Assembly: GCF_900105065.1 (NCBI RefSeq)
Contig: NZ_LT629749.1
Location: 4,340,001 to 4,404,000, forward strand
From: Friedmanniella luteola
Lineage (GTDB): Bacteria; Actinomycetota; Actinomycetes; Propionibacteriales; Propionibacteriaceae
DNA: 64,000 nt
Direction: 5' to 3'
Part shown: positions 23,043 to 32,441 of the stretch, piece by piece
Numbering within the stretch: the first letter of the stretch is position 1
Layout: each line of letters opens with the position of its first letter
Notes under the pieces: model-generated
What the model was told of the DNA's origin: nothing
Seen by the model: the letters and a program-made list of their open reading frames with translations, nothing else
Databases searched by the model: none
Translations under genes and position numbers: made by a program

Positions 23043-23783
23043 TCAGGAGACGGCGTCGACCTCGAAGGGGGCCTGCACCGCGCCGAGGGCGGGGTCGGCC
23101 GCTGCGACCATCTGCTCGGCGGCCACGTAGAGCCGGACGTTGAAGTTCTGGGAGTAGCGGCGCAGCAGGTCGAAGGCCGCGGCGGCGCTGCTGCCGTTGC
23201 GCTCCATCAACATCCCGAGCGCCAGGTCGATGCGCCGACGGCGGTCCATCGCCGCCGCGCGGTCGTCCAGCTCGCGGGCCTGGCGGACCAGGTGCAGCGC
23301 CAGACCGATCCCGCCGGCGACGTCGAGGGCGGTCCGCTCCACCAGCTCGCGCTGCTCGGGCGCGATCCCGTCGACGCGGCGGTCGTACACCTTGACCACG
23401 GCGGCCGGGCGGTCGCCGACCGGGACGGGGATCGAGAGGCAGCTGGCGGCCCCGAGCGCGGCGGCCCGCGGGCCGTAGGGACCCCACCGGTCGTCGGCGC
23501 CGAGGTCGGGCACGTACAGGGCCTCCCCCGACCGCAGGGCGTGCAGGCAGGGTCCGGCGCCGATCGAGTACTGGAGGAGGTCGACCTGCAGGGCCAGGTC
23601 GCTGCTGGAGCCGATGGTCACCGGTGCCGTGTCCCGCCCGAAGGTGATCGCCACCCCCGCGACGTCGCCCAGCCGGGCGGCGGTGCGCTCCGCCAGGTCC
23701 TCGAGGTAGTCCACCAGCAGGGGCACCAGCGCGTGCGCCGCCGCCCCGTCCTCCTGGTCCTGGACCTGTCCGGTACCCGCCAC
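23043..23783 (-). CDS. GAF and ANTAR domain antitermination-type regulator
   Basis: A 246-residue protein starting at GTG 23783 behind a good ribosome site (AGGGAGG). The N-terminal half (about 20-165) is a GAF domain, with SIGAGPCLHALRSGEALYVPDL and CLSIPVPVGDRPAAVVKVY. The C-terminal ANTAR domain (about 175-230) has RRRIDLALGMLMERNGSS, AFDLLRRYSQNFNVRLYVAAEQMV. ANTAR domains bind paired stem-loops in nascent RNA and prevent termination; GAF senses a small molecule or redox state. There is no histidine kinase partner adjacent, so direct ligand sensing is inferred. Actinomycetes carry many such GAF-ANTAR proteins, and their RNA targets are mostly unknown. Confidence 0.85.
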   Translation of the reverse strand: MAGTGQVQDQEDGAAAHALVPLLVDYLEDLAERTAARLGDVAGVAITFGRDTAPVTIGSSSDLALQVDLLQYSIGAGPCLHALRSGEALYVPDLGADDRWGPYGPRAAALGAASCLSIPVPVGDRPAAVVKVYDRRVDGIAPEQRELVERTALDVAGGIGLALHLVRQARELDDRAAAMDRRRRIDLALGMLMERNGSSAAAAFDLLRRYSQNFNVRLYVAAEQMVAAADPALGAVQAPFEVDAVS

Positions 23784-23857
23784 CCGCGCCTCCCTCTGCC
23801 GTCGAACCGCGCCAGCATGCCAGACCGGGACGACCCGGGGGTAGGCGGCAGCGGCGG

Positions 23858-25120
23858 TCAGACCGTGGCGGCCCGCAGCTCCTCGAGGACGGCGGCGAGC
23901 TGGTCGAGCCCGTGGTCGAGCTGCTCCTCGGTGATCACCAGGGGCGGCGCGAGCCGGAGGGTCGAGCCGTGGGTGTCCTTGGCCAGCACGTGCCGCCGCG
24001 CCAGCGCCTCGCAGACCTGCCGGCCGGTGCCCAGCGCCGGGTCGACGTCCACGCCGGCCCACAGACCCCGCACCCGGACCGCGACCAGGCCGTGCCCGAC
24101 CAGCGCCTCCAGCCGGCGGCGCATCCGCTCGCCCAGCCGGGTGGCGCGCTCCTGGTACTCCCCGGTGGCGAGCAGCTCGACGACGGCGCGGCCGACGGCG
24201 CAGGCCATCGGGTTGCCGCCGAAGGTGCTGCCGTGCTGGCCCGGGCGGAGCACGCCCAGGACGTCCCGGTCCGCGACGACGGCCGAGACGGGCACGATGC
24301 CGCCGCCGAGCGCCTTGCCCAGCAGGTAGACGTCGGGCACGACGCCCTCGTGCTCGCAGGCCAGCGTCCGCCCGGTCCGGCCGAGGCCGGACTGGATCTC
24401 GTCGGCGATGAACAGCACGCGGTGCGCCCGGGTGACCTCCCGGACACCGGCCAGGTACCCGGGCGGCGGGATCCGGACGCCGGCCTCGCCCTGGATCGGC
24501 TCCAGCAGCACGGCCACGACGTCGTCGGTGATCGCGGCCTCCAGCGCGGCCAGGTCGCCGTAGGGGACGGTGACGAAGCCCGGGGTGTAGGGACCGAAGT
24601 GGTCGCGCGCCTCCGCGTCGTCGGAGAAGCTCACGATGGTCGTCGTCCGCCCGTGGAAGTTGCCGGACGCGACGATGATCGTGGCCCGCCCGTCCGGGAC
24701 GCCCTTGACCTCGTAGCCCCACTTGCGGGCCACCTTGACCGCGGACTCCACGGCCTCGGCGCCGGTGTTCATGGGCAGCACCACCTCCTTGCCCACCAGC
24801 GCGGCCAGCGCCTCGGCGAACGGGGCGAGCTGGTCGTGGTGGAAGGCGCGCGAGGTCAGGGTGATCCGGTCCAGCTGCTCGCGCGCCGCGGCCAGCAGCG
24901 CGGGGTGGCCGTGGCCGAAGTTGGTCGCGGAGTAGGCGGCCAGGAAGTCGAGGTGGTCGACGCCGTCGACGTCGGTGACCACGGCGCCCGAGCCGGACGC
25001 GACCACCACCTCGAGCGGGTGGTAGTTGTGCGCGACGTGGGCGTCCTCGACGGCCAGCAGGGCGGCGGCCGGGGACACCACGGCCTGGTCGGTGAGGGTG
25101 GGGTCGTCGAGGACGGTCAT
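23858..25120 (-). CDS. rocD: Ornithine--oxo-acid transaminase
   Basis: A 420-residue class III PLP aminotransferase. It converts ornithine plus 2-oxoglutarate to glutamate semialdehyde plus glutamate, an arginine-catabolic step. Diagnostic blocks: AHNYHPLEVVVASGSGAVVTDVDG, DFLAAYSATNFGHGHP, MNTGAEAVESAVKVARKWGYEVKGVPDG, EPIQGEAGVRIPPPGYL, LFIADEIQSGLGRTGR and LLGKALGGG, which contains the PLP Lys, then HGSTFGGNPMAC. The start ATG 25120 has GGAGG and overlaps the dimethylargininase stop by four bases. The longer open frame upstream reads through that gene and is not used. Divergent control by the Lrp gene at 26089 is likely. Confidence 0.93.
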   Translation of the reverse strand: MTVLDDPTLTDQAVVSPAAALLAVEDAHVAHNYHPLEVVVASGSGAVVTDVDGVDHLDFLAAYSATNFGHGHPALLAAAREQLDRITLTSRAFHHDQLAPFAEALAALVGKEVVLPMNTGAEAVESAVKVARKWGYEVKGVPDGRATIIVASGNFHGRTTTIVSFSDDAEARDHFGPYTPGFVTVPYGDLAALEAAITDDVVAVLLEPIQGEAGVRIPPPGYLAGVREVTRAHRVLFIADEIQSGLGRTGRTLACEHEGVVPDVYLLGKALGGGIVPVSAVVADRDVLGVLRPGQHGSTFGGNPMACAVGRAVVELLATGEYQERATRLGERMRRRLEALVGHGLVAVRVRGLWAGVDVDPALGTGRQVCEALARRHVLAKDTHGSTLRLAPPLVITEEQLDHGLDQLAAVLEELRAATV

Positions 25121-26031
25121 CGCGGGGTCTCTCCTCCGGGGGTGGGGCAGGGCGGTGCAGGACGGGGTGGGGTGCGGGGGTGCCGGATCTCCTGCGTGCA
25201 GCACTTGACGCCGCCGCCGCCGCGCAGCAGCTCGGCGACGTCGACCTCGACGGGCCGGTAGCCAGCGCCGGCGAGGGCAGCGACCAGCGCGGTGGCGCCC
25301 GCGGGCAGCCAGACCGTCTCGCCGTCGCTGACGGCGTTGAGGCCCAGGCAGGCGGCGTCGGCGTCGGTGGCCAGCACGGCGTCGGGGAAGAGCGCGGCCA
25401 GCCGTTCCCGGCTCGCCGGGCTGAAGGCGGGCGGGTAGTAGGCCACGTGGTCCGTGCGGTCGTCGAGCACGGTCAGCGCGACGTCCAGGTGGTAGTAGTA
25501 CGGGCTGACCAGCTCGAGGCTGATGACCTCACGGCCGCTCAGCCGGCCCAGCTCGGCGTGGGCGTCCGGGCTGGTGCGGAAGCCGTGCCCGGCGAGGACG
25601 CGGTCGGACAGCACCGCGAAGTCGCCCTCGGCCTCGTTGACCGCGACGGGCGCCGTGACCACCCCGGCGCGGCCCAGCCGGGCGGCGTGCCAGGCCCCGT
25701 GCCGCTCGGCCTCGGCCGCCCGCTGCGGGGTGGCGAAGCGGGCCTGCAGGACCCGGCCGTCGACCACGGTGGCGCCGTTGGCGGCGAACACCATGTCCGG
25801 CAGGCCCTCGACGGGTTCCAGCAGGTCGACGCGGTGACCGGCGGCGCGGTAGGCGGCGACCAGCCCGGACCACTGCGCCAGGGCCCGGTCGCGGTCCACC
25901 GGCGACCCGGGGTGCATCCAGGGGTTGATGGCGTAGGCGACGTCGAAGAAGGTGGGAGGGCACATCAGGTAGTGCCGGAGGGAGGGCCGGCGCAGGGCCG
26001 TGGCCTCCCGGGTCAGCACGCTCGACGTCAT
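25117..26031 (-). CDS. ddaH: Dimethylargininase (amidinotransferase family)
   Basis: A 304-residue guanidine-modifying enzyme. The family blocks [19 protein letters not shown] at the N-terminus, [16 protein letters not shown], the [25 protein letters not shown] region, [16 protein letters not shown] with the catalytic His, and [11 protein letters not shown] with the catalytic Cys identify a DDAH/arginine-deiminase-fold hydrolase. It would convert methylated arginine (or arginine) to citrulline and an amine. The DDAH substrate is not known for most bacteria, so an alternative guanidino substrate is possible. The ATG start at 26031 follows a -10 TAGGCT by six bases, suggesting a leaderless message. 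It is coupled to rocD by a 4-base overlap, and both are divergent from an Lrp gene. Confidence 0.85.
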   Translation of the reverse strand: MTSSVLTREATALRRPSLRHYLMCPPTFFDVAYAINPWMHPGSPVDRDRALAQWSGLVAAYRAAGHRVDLLEPVEGLPDMVFAANGATVVDGRVLQARFATPQRAAEAERHGAWHAARLGRAGVVTAPVAVNEAEGDFAVLSDRVLAGHGFRTSPDAHAELGRLSGREVISLELVSPYYYHLDVALTVLDDRTDHVAYYPPAFSPASRERLAALFPDAVLATDADAACLGLNAVSDGETVWLPAGATALVAALAGAGYRPVEVDVAELLRGGGGVKCCTQEIRHPRTPPRPAPPCPTPGGETPR

Positions 26032-26037
26032 GGCTGC

Positions 26038-26060
26038 AGCCTAGGTCCGCTCTTGCGCAA
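26038..26060. promoter_or_regulatory. Divergent promoter and Lrp operator region
   Basis: On the minus strand TAGGCT (26038-26043) is a -10 for ddaH, giving a leaderless start. TTGCGCAA (26053-26060) is a perfect 8-base palindrome between the divergent ddaH and lrp starts, at about -35 of both, and a plausible Lrp/AsnC binding site. Confidence 0.5.
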
Positions 26061-26088
26061 AACCTGCGGCGCGATGTAGGAAACCTAG

Positions 26089-26523
26089 GTGCATCCTTTG
26101 CGTCTGGACGACCTCGATCGCAACATCATTGCTCGACTGGTGGAGAACGGCCGCGAGAGCTTCGCCGCCCTGGGCCTCCGCGTGGGGCTGTCCACGGCGG
26201 CGACCAAGCGCCGCGTCGACCGGCTCCGCGCCGAGGGCGTCATCCGCCGGTTCACCGCCGAGATCGAGCCCACGGCCCTGGGCTGGACGATCGAGGCGTT
26301 CGTCGAGCTCTACTGCGAGGGCCGGGTCCCCCCGGACGGCATGCGCGAGCTGGCCCTCAGCATCCCCGAGGTCAGCGAGGCGTACACCGTGACGGGCGAG
26401 GCCGACGGCATCCTGCTGGTCCGGGCCTCCGACGCCGCCCACTTCGAGAGGGTGCTCGGGGTGATCCGCAACCACCCGGGCGTCAGCCGGACGCGGTCGG
26501 CCGTCGTCCTCTCGCACCTGTAG
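26089..26523 (+). CDS. Lrp/AsnC family transcriptional regulator
   Basis: A 144-residue regulator starting GTG at 26089. The N-terminal helix-turn-helix ([50 protein letters not shown]) is followed by the ligand-sensing RAM/AsnC domain (about 63-140: [36 protein letters not shown] and [16 protein letters not shown]). It is divergent from ddaH-rocD, so it most likely controls arginine/ornithine breakdown and senses arginine, ornithine or a related amino acid. Its start may be leaderless (TAGGAA, 26077-26082). Confidence 0.9.
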   Translation: MHPLRLDDLDRNIIARLVENGRESFAALGLRVGLSTAATKRRVDRLRAEGVIRRFTAEIEPTALGWTIEAFVELYCEGRVPPDGMRELALSIPEVSEAYTVTGEADGILLVRASDAAHFERVLGVIRNHPGVSRTRSAVVLSHL

Positions 26524-26729
26524 GTCACAACTCGGCGGCCGGTGGGGTGCGCCCCCGCCCGAGGTGGCAGGATCGTCGCTGGGCCCGCCCCCGCGGGTCA
26601 CGACGAGAGTGTGCCGCGCCCCCCGGTGCGTTAAGTTCTCACGCGGCGCCGGTCGTGCACGATTCAACGACTGCAGGGCGGCCGCGACGTGACGGAGCCA
26701 GGGGACGAGAGACACATGAGGTCGAGCCA

Positions 26730-27638
26730 GTGACTGAGCCGAGCGCGCCAGCGCGCCGCATCCGCGTCACCGACTTCGCCACCGCCAAGCGCGAGGGCCG
26801 CCGCTGGGCCATGTTGACGAGCTACGACCAGTACACCGCCGCCCTCTTCGACGACGCCGGCGTGTGGAGCCTGCTCGTCGGCGATTCCGCGGCCAACAAC
26901 GTCTACGGCTACGACTCCACCCTCCCCGTCACCGTCGACGAGCTGCTGCCGCTGGTCCGTGCCGTCGTCCGCTCCACGCGGCGCGCCTTCGTCGTCGGCG
27001 ACCTGCCCTTCGGCTCCTACGAGGCGGGTCCCGGGCAGGCGCTGCAGACCGCGATCCGCTTCATGAAGGAGGGCGGCTGCCACGCGGTGAAGTTCGAGGG
27101 CGGGGTCCGCGTCGCCGAGCAGATCGCCAAGGTCACCGGCGCCGGCATCCCGGTGATGGGTCACATCGGCTTCACCCCGCAGAGCGAGCACCAGCTGGGC
27201 GGCTACCGCGTGCAGGGCCGCGGGGACAGCGCGTCCCGGCTGCTCGAGGACGCGCACGCCGTCGCCGAGGCCGGCGCCTTCGCCGTGGTGCTGGAGATGG
27301 TGCCCGGCGAGCTGGCCGCCCAGGTGACCGCGGAGCTGCCCATCCCGACCGTCGGCATCGGTGCCGGACCGTCCTGCGACGCCCAGGTCTTGGTGTGGCA
27401 GGACATGCTGGGACTGCGGCAGGGGAAGGTCACCCGCTTCGTCAAGCAGTACGCCGACCTGGCCTCGGTCATCGGGACCGCCGCGGCGGCCTACGTGGCC
27501 GACGTCACCGAGGGCAGCTTCCCGACCGCGGCGCACACGTTCGCCGACACCCCGTCCCCCGCCGTCCCGTCCCACCCGTCCGACCCGGCCCCGGCCGGCA
27601 CGCCACCCGTCCCGGGTGCGCCAGGAGCTCATCCGTGA
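26730..27638 (+). CDS. panB: 3-methyl-2-oxobutanoate hydroxymethyltransferase
   Basis: A 302-residue enzyme of pantothenate synthesis: it transfers a hydroxymethyl group from methylene-tetrahydrofolate to ketoisovalerate, giving ketopantoate. Family blocks: [107 protein letters not shown] and [24 protein letters not shown]. The start is GTG 26730 with GAGG upstream; the GTG start overlaps the TGA of a five-codon ATG reading frame (26716). A Pro-rich C-terminal tail of about 30 residues ([14 protein letters not shown]) is extra. The stop overlaps panC by four bases. Confidence 0.93.
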   Translation: MTEPSAPARRIRVTDFATAKREGRRWAMLTSYDQYTAALFDDAGVWSLLVGDSAANNVYGYDSTLPVTVDELLPLVRAVVRSTRRAFVVGDLPFGSYEAGPGQALQTAIRFMKEGGCHAVKFEGGVRVAEQIAKVTGAGIPVMGHIGFTPQSEHQLGGYRVQGRGDSASRLLEDAHAVAEAGAFAVVLEMVPGELAAQVTAELPIPTVGIGAGPSCDAQVLVWQDMLGLRQGKVTRFVKQYADLASVIGTAAAAYVADVTEGSFPTAAHTFADTPSPAVPSHPSDPAPAGTPPVPGAPGAHP

Positions 27639-28522
27639 TCGTCGCCCACTCCCTCGCCGACTTCGCCGTCGCGCGCTCCCACCTCGACGCCGCCGGTCCC
27701 CGGCGGGTCGCCTTCGTCGCCACCATGGGCGCCCTGCACGCGGGCCACCGCGAGCTGATCCGGCTGGCCCGCGCGGCCGGTGAGGCCGTCGTCGTCAGCA
27801 TCTTCGTCAACCCGCTGCAGTTCGGCCCGGGCGAGGACTACGCCCGCTACCCACGACCGCTCGAGGACGACGTCGCCGTCTGCGAGGCGGAGGGCGTGGA
27901 CCTCGTCCTCGTCCCGACGGTCGCCGAGCTGTACCCGGCGGGCCGCCAGGTCACCGTCCACGCCGGCGCCATGGGCGCCATCCTCGAGGGCCGCTCCCGG
28001 CCGGGTCACTTCGACGGCGTGCTCACCGTGGTGGCCAAGCTGTTCCACGTGGTGCGGCCGCAGCTGGCGTACTTCGGGCAGAAGGACGCGCAGCAGCTCG
28101 CGGTCATCCAGCGGATGGTGACCGACCTCAACATGGACGTCGAGGTCATCGGCGCCCCCACGGTCCGCGAGCCCGACGGGCTGGCGCTGTCCAGCCGCAA
28201 CGTCTTCCTGTCCACCGCCGACCGCGCCCTGGCCACGAGCCTGTCCACCGCCCTGCGCAGGGCCGCCGCCGCGGACAGCGTGCCGGCCGCCCGGGTGGCG
28301 GCGAACGAGGTGCTCGACCGGGTGCAGTTCGAGCCCGACTTCGAGCTCGACTACGCCGTCCTGGTGCACCCGGCGACGTTCGCCGAGGTGCCCGACGGCC
28401 ACACCGGCCCCGTGCGGATGCTGGTGGCGGCCAAGGTGAGCGGCACCCGGCTGATCGACAACGCGCTGCTGGAGCTGCCCGCCCCGGTCACCGAGCAGGA
28501 GACGGTCGACCGGGCGGTCTGA
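27635..28522 (+). CDS. panC: Pantoate--beta-alanine ligase
   Basis: A 295-residue ligase that joins pantoate and beta-alanine with ATP to make pantothenate. The GTG start at 27635 overlaps the panB stop (GTGA) and has AGGAG eight bases upstream. It has [21 protein letters not shown] (the HxGH nucleotide motif), [92 protein letters not shown] (containing the KMSKS-like loop) and a C-terminal domain. Length is normal. Together with panB it forms a pantothenate/CoA pair; panD is not in the window. Confidence 0.95.
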   Translation: MIVAHSLADFAVARSHLDAAGPRRVAFVATMGALHAGHRELIRLARAAGEAVVVSIFVNPLQFGPGEDYARYPRPLEDDVAVCEAEGVDLVLVPTVAELYPAGRQVTVHAGAMGAILEGRSRPGHFDGVLTVVAKLFHVVRPQLAYFGQKDAQQLAVIQRMVTDLNMDVEVIGAPTVREPDGLALSSRNVFLSTADRALATSLSTALRRAAAADSVPAARVAANEVLDRVQFEPDFELDYAVLVHPATFAEVPDGHTGPVRMLVAAKVSGTRLIDNALLELPAPVTEQETVDRAV

Positions 28523-28550
28523 CGCCCCGCCCGACCGCCCGACCCGCCTC

Positions 28551-29438
28551 GTGGACCTCGACGACGCCGCCGAGGAGCTGTACGCCGGCTCGCCCGACGA
28601 CTTCGTCGAGCGCCGCACGGCGCTGGTCGCGCAGGCCCGGGCGGCCCGCGACCGCCCGCTGGCCCGGGAGATCGCCGCCCTGCGCCGCCCCACCCGGACC
28701 GCGTGGCTGCTCAACCGGCTGGCCCGCGACGACGCCGGCGGGATCACCGCGCTGCTGGAGCTCGCGGCCGAGCTGGAGGACGCCCAGCGCCGGCGCTCGG
28801 GCCCCGACCTGCGGCGACTGTCCGCCGAGCGGCGCCGGCGGGTGGACCAGCTGGCCCGCGACGCCGTCCGGCGCGGGGCGGCGGCCGGCTACGCCGCCGC
28901 CGAGAGCGCGCTGCAGGAGGTGGGGCAGAGCCTGCAGTCCGCGCTCGGAGACCCCGCCACCGCGGAGCTGCTGCGCCGCGGCCGGCTGACCACCGCCGTC
29001 AGCTACGGCGGGTTCGGCTCCACGGACCTGATGGCGGCGATGGCGGCCTCGATGCCGACCGCTGCGCCCGGGCCGGAGACGGGCGCGGAGCCGGAGCCCG
29101 GATCCGGGGCGGGCGGAGAGGCCGAGGCCGAACCGGAGCCGGAGGACGAGGAGCGACGCGCACGGGAGCGGCGGGCGGCGGAGGCGGAGGACCGGTGGGT
29201 GCAGGCCGCGGCCGCCCTGGCCGACCGCGAGCAGGAGGCCGAGGAGGCGACGGCCCGGGCCGACGCGCTGGCCGACCGGGTGGAGGAGCTGCAGACCGAG
29301 CTCGCCCGGGCCGAGGCCGACGAGGCGGCCGCCCGCAGCGAGGCGCGGGACGCGCGACGCCGCCACCAGGGCGCGACCCGGGCGGCGGCGGAGGCCGAGC
29401 GGGCCCGGGACGAGGCCCGGGCCGCGCTCGAGCGCTGA
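28551..29438 (+). CDS. Ala/Glu-rich coiled-coil conserved hypothetical protein
   Basis: A 295-residue soluble protein starting GTG at 28551, 28 bases after panC. The N-terminus (DLDDAAEELYAGSPDDFVERRTALVAQARAA..ALRRPTRTAWLLNRLARDD) is a recurrent actinobacterial signature. A middle region with GRLTTAVSYGGFG is followed by a Pro/Glu-rich linker (PEPGSGAGGEAEAEPEPEDEE) and a C-terminal coiled coil of about 110 residues with Ala/Glu/Arg heptads (AEDRWVQAAAALADREQEAEEATARAD). No catalytic motif is visible. It ends seven bases from the convergent SDR gene. Function unknown. Confidence 0.7.
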   Translation: MDLDDAAEELYAGSPDDFVERRTALVAQARAARDRPLAREIAALRRPTRTAWLLNRLARDDAGGITALLELAAELEDAQRRRSGPDLRRLSAERRRRVDQLARDAVRRGAAAGYAAAESALQEVGQSLQSALGDPATAELLRRGRLTTAVSYGGFGSTDLMAAMAASMPTAAPGPETGAEPEPGSGAGGEAEAEPEPEDEERRARERRAAEAEDRWVQAAAALADREQEAEEATARADALADRVEELQTELARAEADEAAARSEARDARRRHQGATRAAAEAERARDEARAALER

Positions 29439-29445
29439 GCCGGGC

Positions 29446-30258
29446 TCAGGCCTCGCGCCACGCCTGGCTGGTGAGGTGCGAGCCGCCCTGCGGACCCATC
29501 TGCAGCATGCCGCCGTCCACCACCCACGACGCGCCGGTGACGTAGCTCGCCGGCGGCGAGGCCAGGAAGGCGATGACGTCGGCGATCTCGTCGGCGTGCC
29601 CGGGCCGGCCCAGCGGGATGCCCGGGCGCTCGGTCCGGGTCGGGTCCTCGTCGGTCTGGCCGGTCATCGGGGTGGCGATCTCCCCGGGCGCGACGGCGTT
29701 GGCCGTGATGCCGTGGGCGCCCAGCTCGAGGGCCATCGTCTTCACCAGCCCGCCGAGGCCGTGCTTGGCCGCGTCGTAGGCGCTGGAGCCGACCCGGGGC
29801 TGGTGCTCGTGCACGCTGGTCACCGCGATCAGCCGGCCGCCCTGCCGCTGGCGCACCAGGTGCTTCGCCGCGGCCTGGAGGCAGGCGAACGCGCCGTCGA
29901 GATCGGTGGCGAGGGTGTGCCGCCAGGTGGCGAGGTCGAGCTCGAGGAAGGGCGTGCCGTCGCCGGTCCCCGCGTTGTTGACGAACACGTCGAGCCCGCC
30001 GAGCCGCTCGACCAGCCCGTCGACGACGCCGGCGCAGGACTCGAGGTCGCTGGTGTCGAGCTGGGCGACGTGGGCCTGGCGGCCGTGCGAGCGGACCTCC
30101 GCGGCGGTGGCCTCGGCGCCGTCGGCGTCGCTGTGCCAGGTGATGCCGACGTCCATCCCGGCCTTCGCGAGGGCGACGGCGGTGGCCTTGCCGATGCCGG
30201 AGTCGGAGGCGGTGACGACGGCCCGGGAGGGCGTGAACTGGCGGGGGTCGAACGGCAC
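29446..30258 (-). CDS. SDR family oxidoreductase
   Basis: A 270-residue classical short-chain dehydrogenase starting GTG 30258 with GAGGAG upstream. The cofactor motif is TASDSGIGKATA, a variant of TGxxxGIG with Thr-Ala replacing Thr-Gly. The NNAGTG motif, the catalytic Ser in VTSVHEHQ, YDAAKHG (Tyr-x3-Lys) and the C-terminal LASPPASYVTGASWVVDGGMLQMG follow. Substrate unknown; it is NAD(P)-dependent and cytoplasmic. It converges closely with the coiled-coil gene and is divergent from the lipid kinase gene. Confidence 0.88.
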   Translation of the reverse strand: MPFDPRQFTPSRAVVTASDSGIGKATAVALAKAGMDVGITWHSDADGAEATAAEVRSHGRQAHVAQLDTSDLESCAGVVDGLVERLGGLDVFVNNAGTGDGTPFLELDLATWRHTLATDLDGAFACLQAAAKHLVRQRQGGRLIAVTSVHEHQPRVGSSAYDAAKHGLGGLVKTMALELGAHGITANAVAPGEIATPMTGQTDEDPTRTERPGIPLGRPGHADEIADVIAFLASPPASYVTGASWVVDGGMLQMGPQGGSHLTSQAWREA

Positions 30259-30433
30259 GGTGTGCTCCTCACGATGCGGTCGGGTCGTCGGTCCCGTACC
30301 CGCGCGGCGGCGCGCCCACACCCGTCGGGGTGGAGACCTGGGGGCCTCCGACCTGGGACGATGGGCCCGGCACCCGGAACGCCCTCCGGGTGCCGCTGTG
30401 CGCCGGGAGCCCCGGCCGACACCCGGAGGCCCG

Positions 30434-31342
30434 ATGCCCGACGTCCCCAGCGACGCCACCCGCTGCGCCGTGGTCTACAACCCGACGAAGATCTCCGACG
30501 GCTTCCGCGCGCTGGTCGACGCCCGTGCCGCCGAGGCCGGTTGGGCGGAGCCGCTGTGGCTGGAGACCAGCGAGGACGACCCGGGCCGGGCGATGACCCG
30601 CGAGGCGCTGGATGCGGGCGTGGACCTGGTGCTGACGGCGGGCGGGGACGGGACGGTCCGCGTGGTGGCCGACGTGATGGCCGGGTCCGGGGTCACGCTG
30701 GCGGTGATCCCGGCCGGCACCGGCAACCTGCTGGCGCGCAACCTCGACCTCCCGCTCGAGGAGGCCGGCGCCCTCGACGTCGCCCTGGCCGGCCGGACCC
30801 GCACCATCGACCTCGTCGAGCTGACCGTCGACGGCGGCCGCGGCGAGCACTTCGCCGTGATGGCCGGGGTGGGCGTCGACGCGACGATCATGGACGAGGT
30901 CAACCCCGACCTCAAGGCGAAGGTCGGCCCGGCCGCCTACTTCGTCGCCGCGAGCAAGGCGCTCGGCCGGCTGCCGATCCCGATGGAGATCAGCGTGGAC
31001 GGCGGCCGCCGGCACCGCCGGCGGGCGATGACCTGCCTGGTGGGCAACGTCGGCAAGCTGCCGGGCGGGCTGGTGCTGATGCCGCACGCCGAGGTCGACG
31101 ACGGGCGCCTGGACGTCTACGTCGCCTCCCCGCTACGGGTCTCGCACTGGTTCAAGCTGGTCCTGCGGGTGGTCACCCGCCGCAAGCAGCGCGACGACCA
31201 GGTCGACTCCTGGCAGGCGGACCGGGTGGTCGTCAGCCTGCGCCGCCCCGAGGCCTACCAGCTGGACGGGGACGTGGTGGGCGAGGGGCGTGAGCTCGTC
31301 GCCGTGATCCGCCCGGGTGCGCTCACCGTCTGCGTCCCCTGA
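30434..31342 (+). CDS. Diacylglycerol kinase family lipid kinase
   Basis: A 302-residue soluble lipid kinase starting ATG 30434 with GGAGG upstream. The VVYNPTKISDGFRALVD start, the nucleotide-binding VLTAGGDGTVRVVADVM (GGDGT), IPAGTGNLLARNLDLP, FAVMAGVGVDATIM and the C-terminal YQLDGDVVGEGRELVAVIRPGALTVCVP are family blocks. It phosphorylates diacylglycerol or a related lipid at the membrane surface; the substrate among DAG, sphingosine or undecaprenol is not fixed. It is followed by an NAD-binding protein gene and a CPBP protease gene in the same direction, perhaps one transcript. Confidence 0.88.
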   Translation: MPDVPSDATRCAVVYNPTKISDGFRALVDARAAEAGWAEPLWLETSEDDPGRAMTREALDAGVDLVLTAGGDGTVRVVADVMAGSGVTLAVIPAGTGNLLARNLDLPLEEAGALDVALAGRTRTIDLVELTVDGGRGEHFAVMAGVGVDATIMDEVNPDLKAKVGPAAYFVAASKALGRLPIPMEISVDGGRRHRRRAMTCLVGNVGKLPGGLVLMPHAEVDDGRLDVYVASPLRVSHWFKLVLRVVTRRKQRDDQVDSWQADRVVVSLRRPEAYQLDGDVVGEGRELVAVIRPGALTVCVP

Positions 31343-31478
31343 GCGCCCGCCCGACGCCGCTGCCCTGCATCCCGCGGCCCCCGCGGCCGGGAACCCTGGA
31401 CGGCGGCCGATCGGGTCGGTCGACCGCCGTGCCCGCGGCGTAGGCTCGCGGCGCCCGCCCCGGCCCGAGGAGGTCCCC

Positions 31479-32441
31479 ATGGGTTCCACCGTGCTCGTGA
31501 CCGGAGCCTCCGGGTTCGTCGGGTCGCACCTGGCCACCGCCCTGGTCGAGGCCGGCCACCAGGTCCGGGCGATGACACGCCACCCCGAGCGCTACGACGG
31601 GGCCGGCGAGCCCGTGCAGGGCGACGTCGCCGACCGCGCGAGCCTCGACCGCGCGATGGCCGGCGTCGACGTCGCCTACTACCTCGTGCACTCCCTCGAC
31701 AGCGACGACTTCGTGGAGCTGGACGCGCAGGCCGCCCGGCACTTCAGCGCCGCGGCGGCGCAGGCGGGCGTCGAGCGCATCATCTACCTCGGCGGCCTGG
31801 GCCGCGAGGACCAGGACCTGTCGGACCACCTCCGGTCGCGCCGGCAGGTGGAGCAGCTGCTGGCGGAGGACGGCGTCCCGGTCACCGTGCTGCGGGCGGC
31901 GATCGTCATCGGCCACGGCGGCATCTCCTGGGAGATCACCCGCCAGCTGGTCGCGCACCTGCCCGCGATGCTCGTGCCGCGCTGGGCGACCACCCGGACG
32001 CAGCCCATCGCGCTGACCGACGTCATCCGCTACCTCGTCGGGGTGCTGGAGCCCGTCGAGGCCAAGGGCCGGGTGTTCGAGATCGGGGGCTCGGAGGTGC
32101 TCACCTACGCCGAGATGATGCAGCGGGTGGCGAAGCTGCACCACCACCGGAGCCTGCCCATGCTCGCCGTGCCGCTGCTCACCCCCCGGCTGTCCTCGCA
32201 CTGGCTGGCCTTCGTCACCGACGTGGACACCGCGACCGCGCGCAACCTGGTCGACTCGATGAGCAACGAGGTGGTCGTGCACGAGGACAGCATCCGCGCG
32301 GTCGTGCCCGGCGAGCCGATGGACTACACGGCCGCGGTCGAGGCCGCCTACGCGCAGCGGGCCGCCGCCCGGGGTGGCGGGGGCGGGCCGACCGGGCAGC
32401 GCGGCGCCCGCGTCCAGGACGAGCCCTCGCCCACCGCATGA
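31479..32441 (+). CDS. NAD(P)H-binding atypical SDR/NmrA-type protein
   Basis: A 320-residue Rossmann-fold protein starting at ATG 31479 behind GAGGAGG. The motif VLVTGASGFVGSHLATALVEAGHQVRAMTRHPE and GDVADRASLDRAMAGVDVAYYLVHSL are typical of the atypical extended SDR (NAD-dependent epimerase-like, SDR_a5-type) group. IIYLGGLGRE, VLRAAIVIGHGGISWEIT and VFEIGGSEVLTYAEMM continue it. Some relatives bind NADP without catalysis. The Gly-rich C-terminal tail (ARGGGGGPTGQRG) is not part of the domain. It overlaps the CPBP protease gene by four bases (ATGA). Confidence 0.85.
   Translation: MGSTVLVTGASGFVGSHLATALVEAGHQVRAMTRHPERYDGAGEPVQGDVADRASLDRAMAGVDVAYYLVHSLDSDDFVELDAQAARHFSAAAAQAGVERIIYLGGLGREDQDLSDHLRSRRQVEQLLAEDGVPVTVLRAAIVIGHGGISWEITRQLVAHLPAMLVPRWATTRTQPIALTDVIRYLVGVLEPVEAKGRVFEIGGSEVLTYAEMMQRVAKLHHHRSLPMLAVPLLTPRLSSHWLAFVTDVDTATARNLVDSMSNEVVVHEDSIRAVVPGEPMDYTAAVEAAYAQRAAARGGGGGPTGQRGARVQDEPSPTA

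Noticed and set aside
26716-26733. Five-codon ATG frame overlapping the panB GTG
   Set aside because: Too short to support as a leader peptide without conservation; the GAGG inside it serves the panB start.
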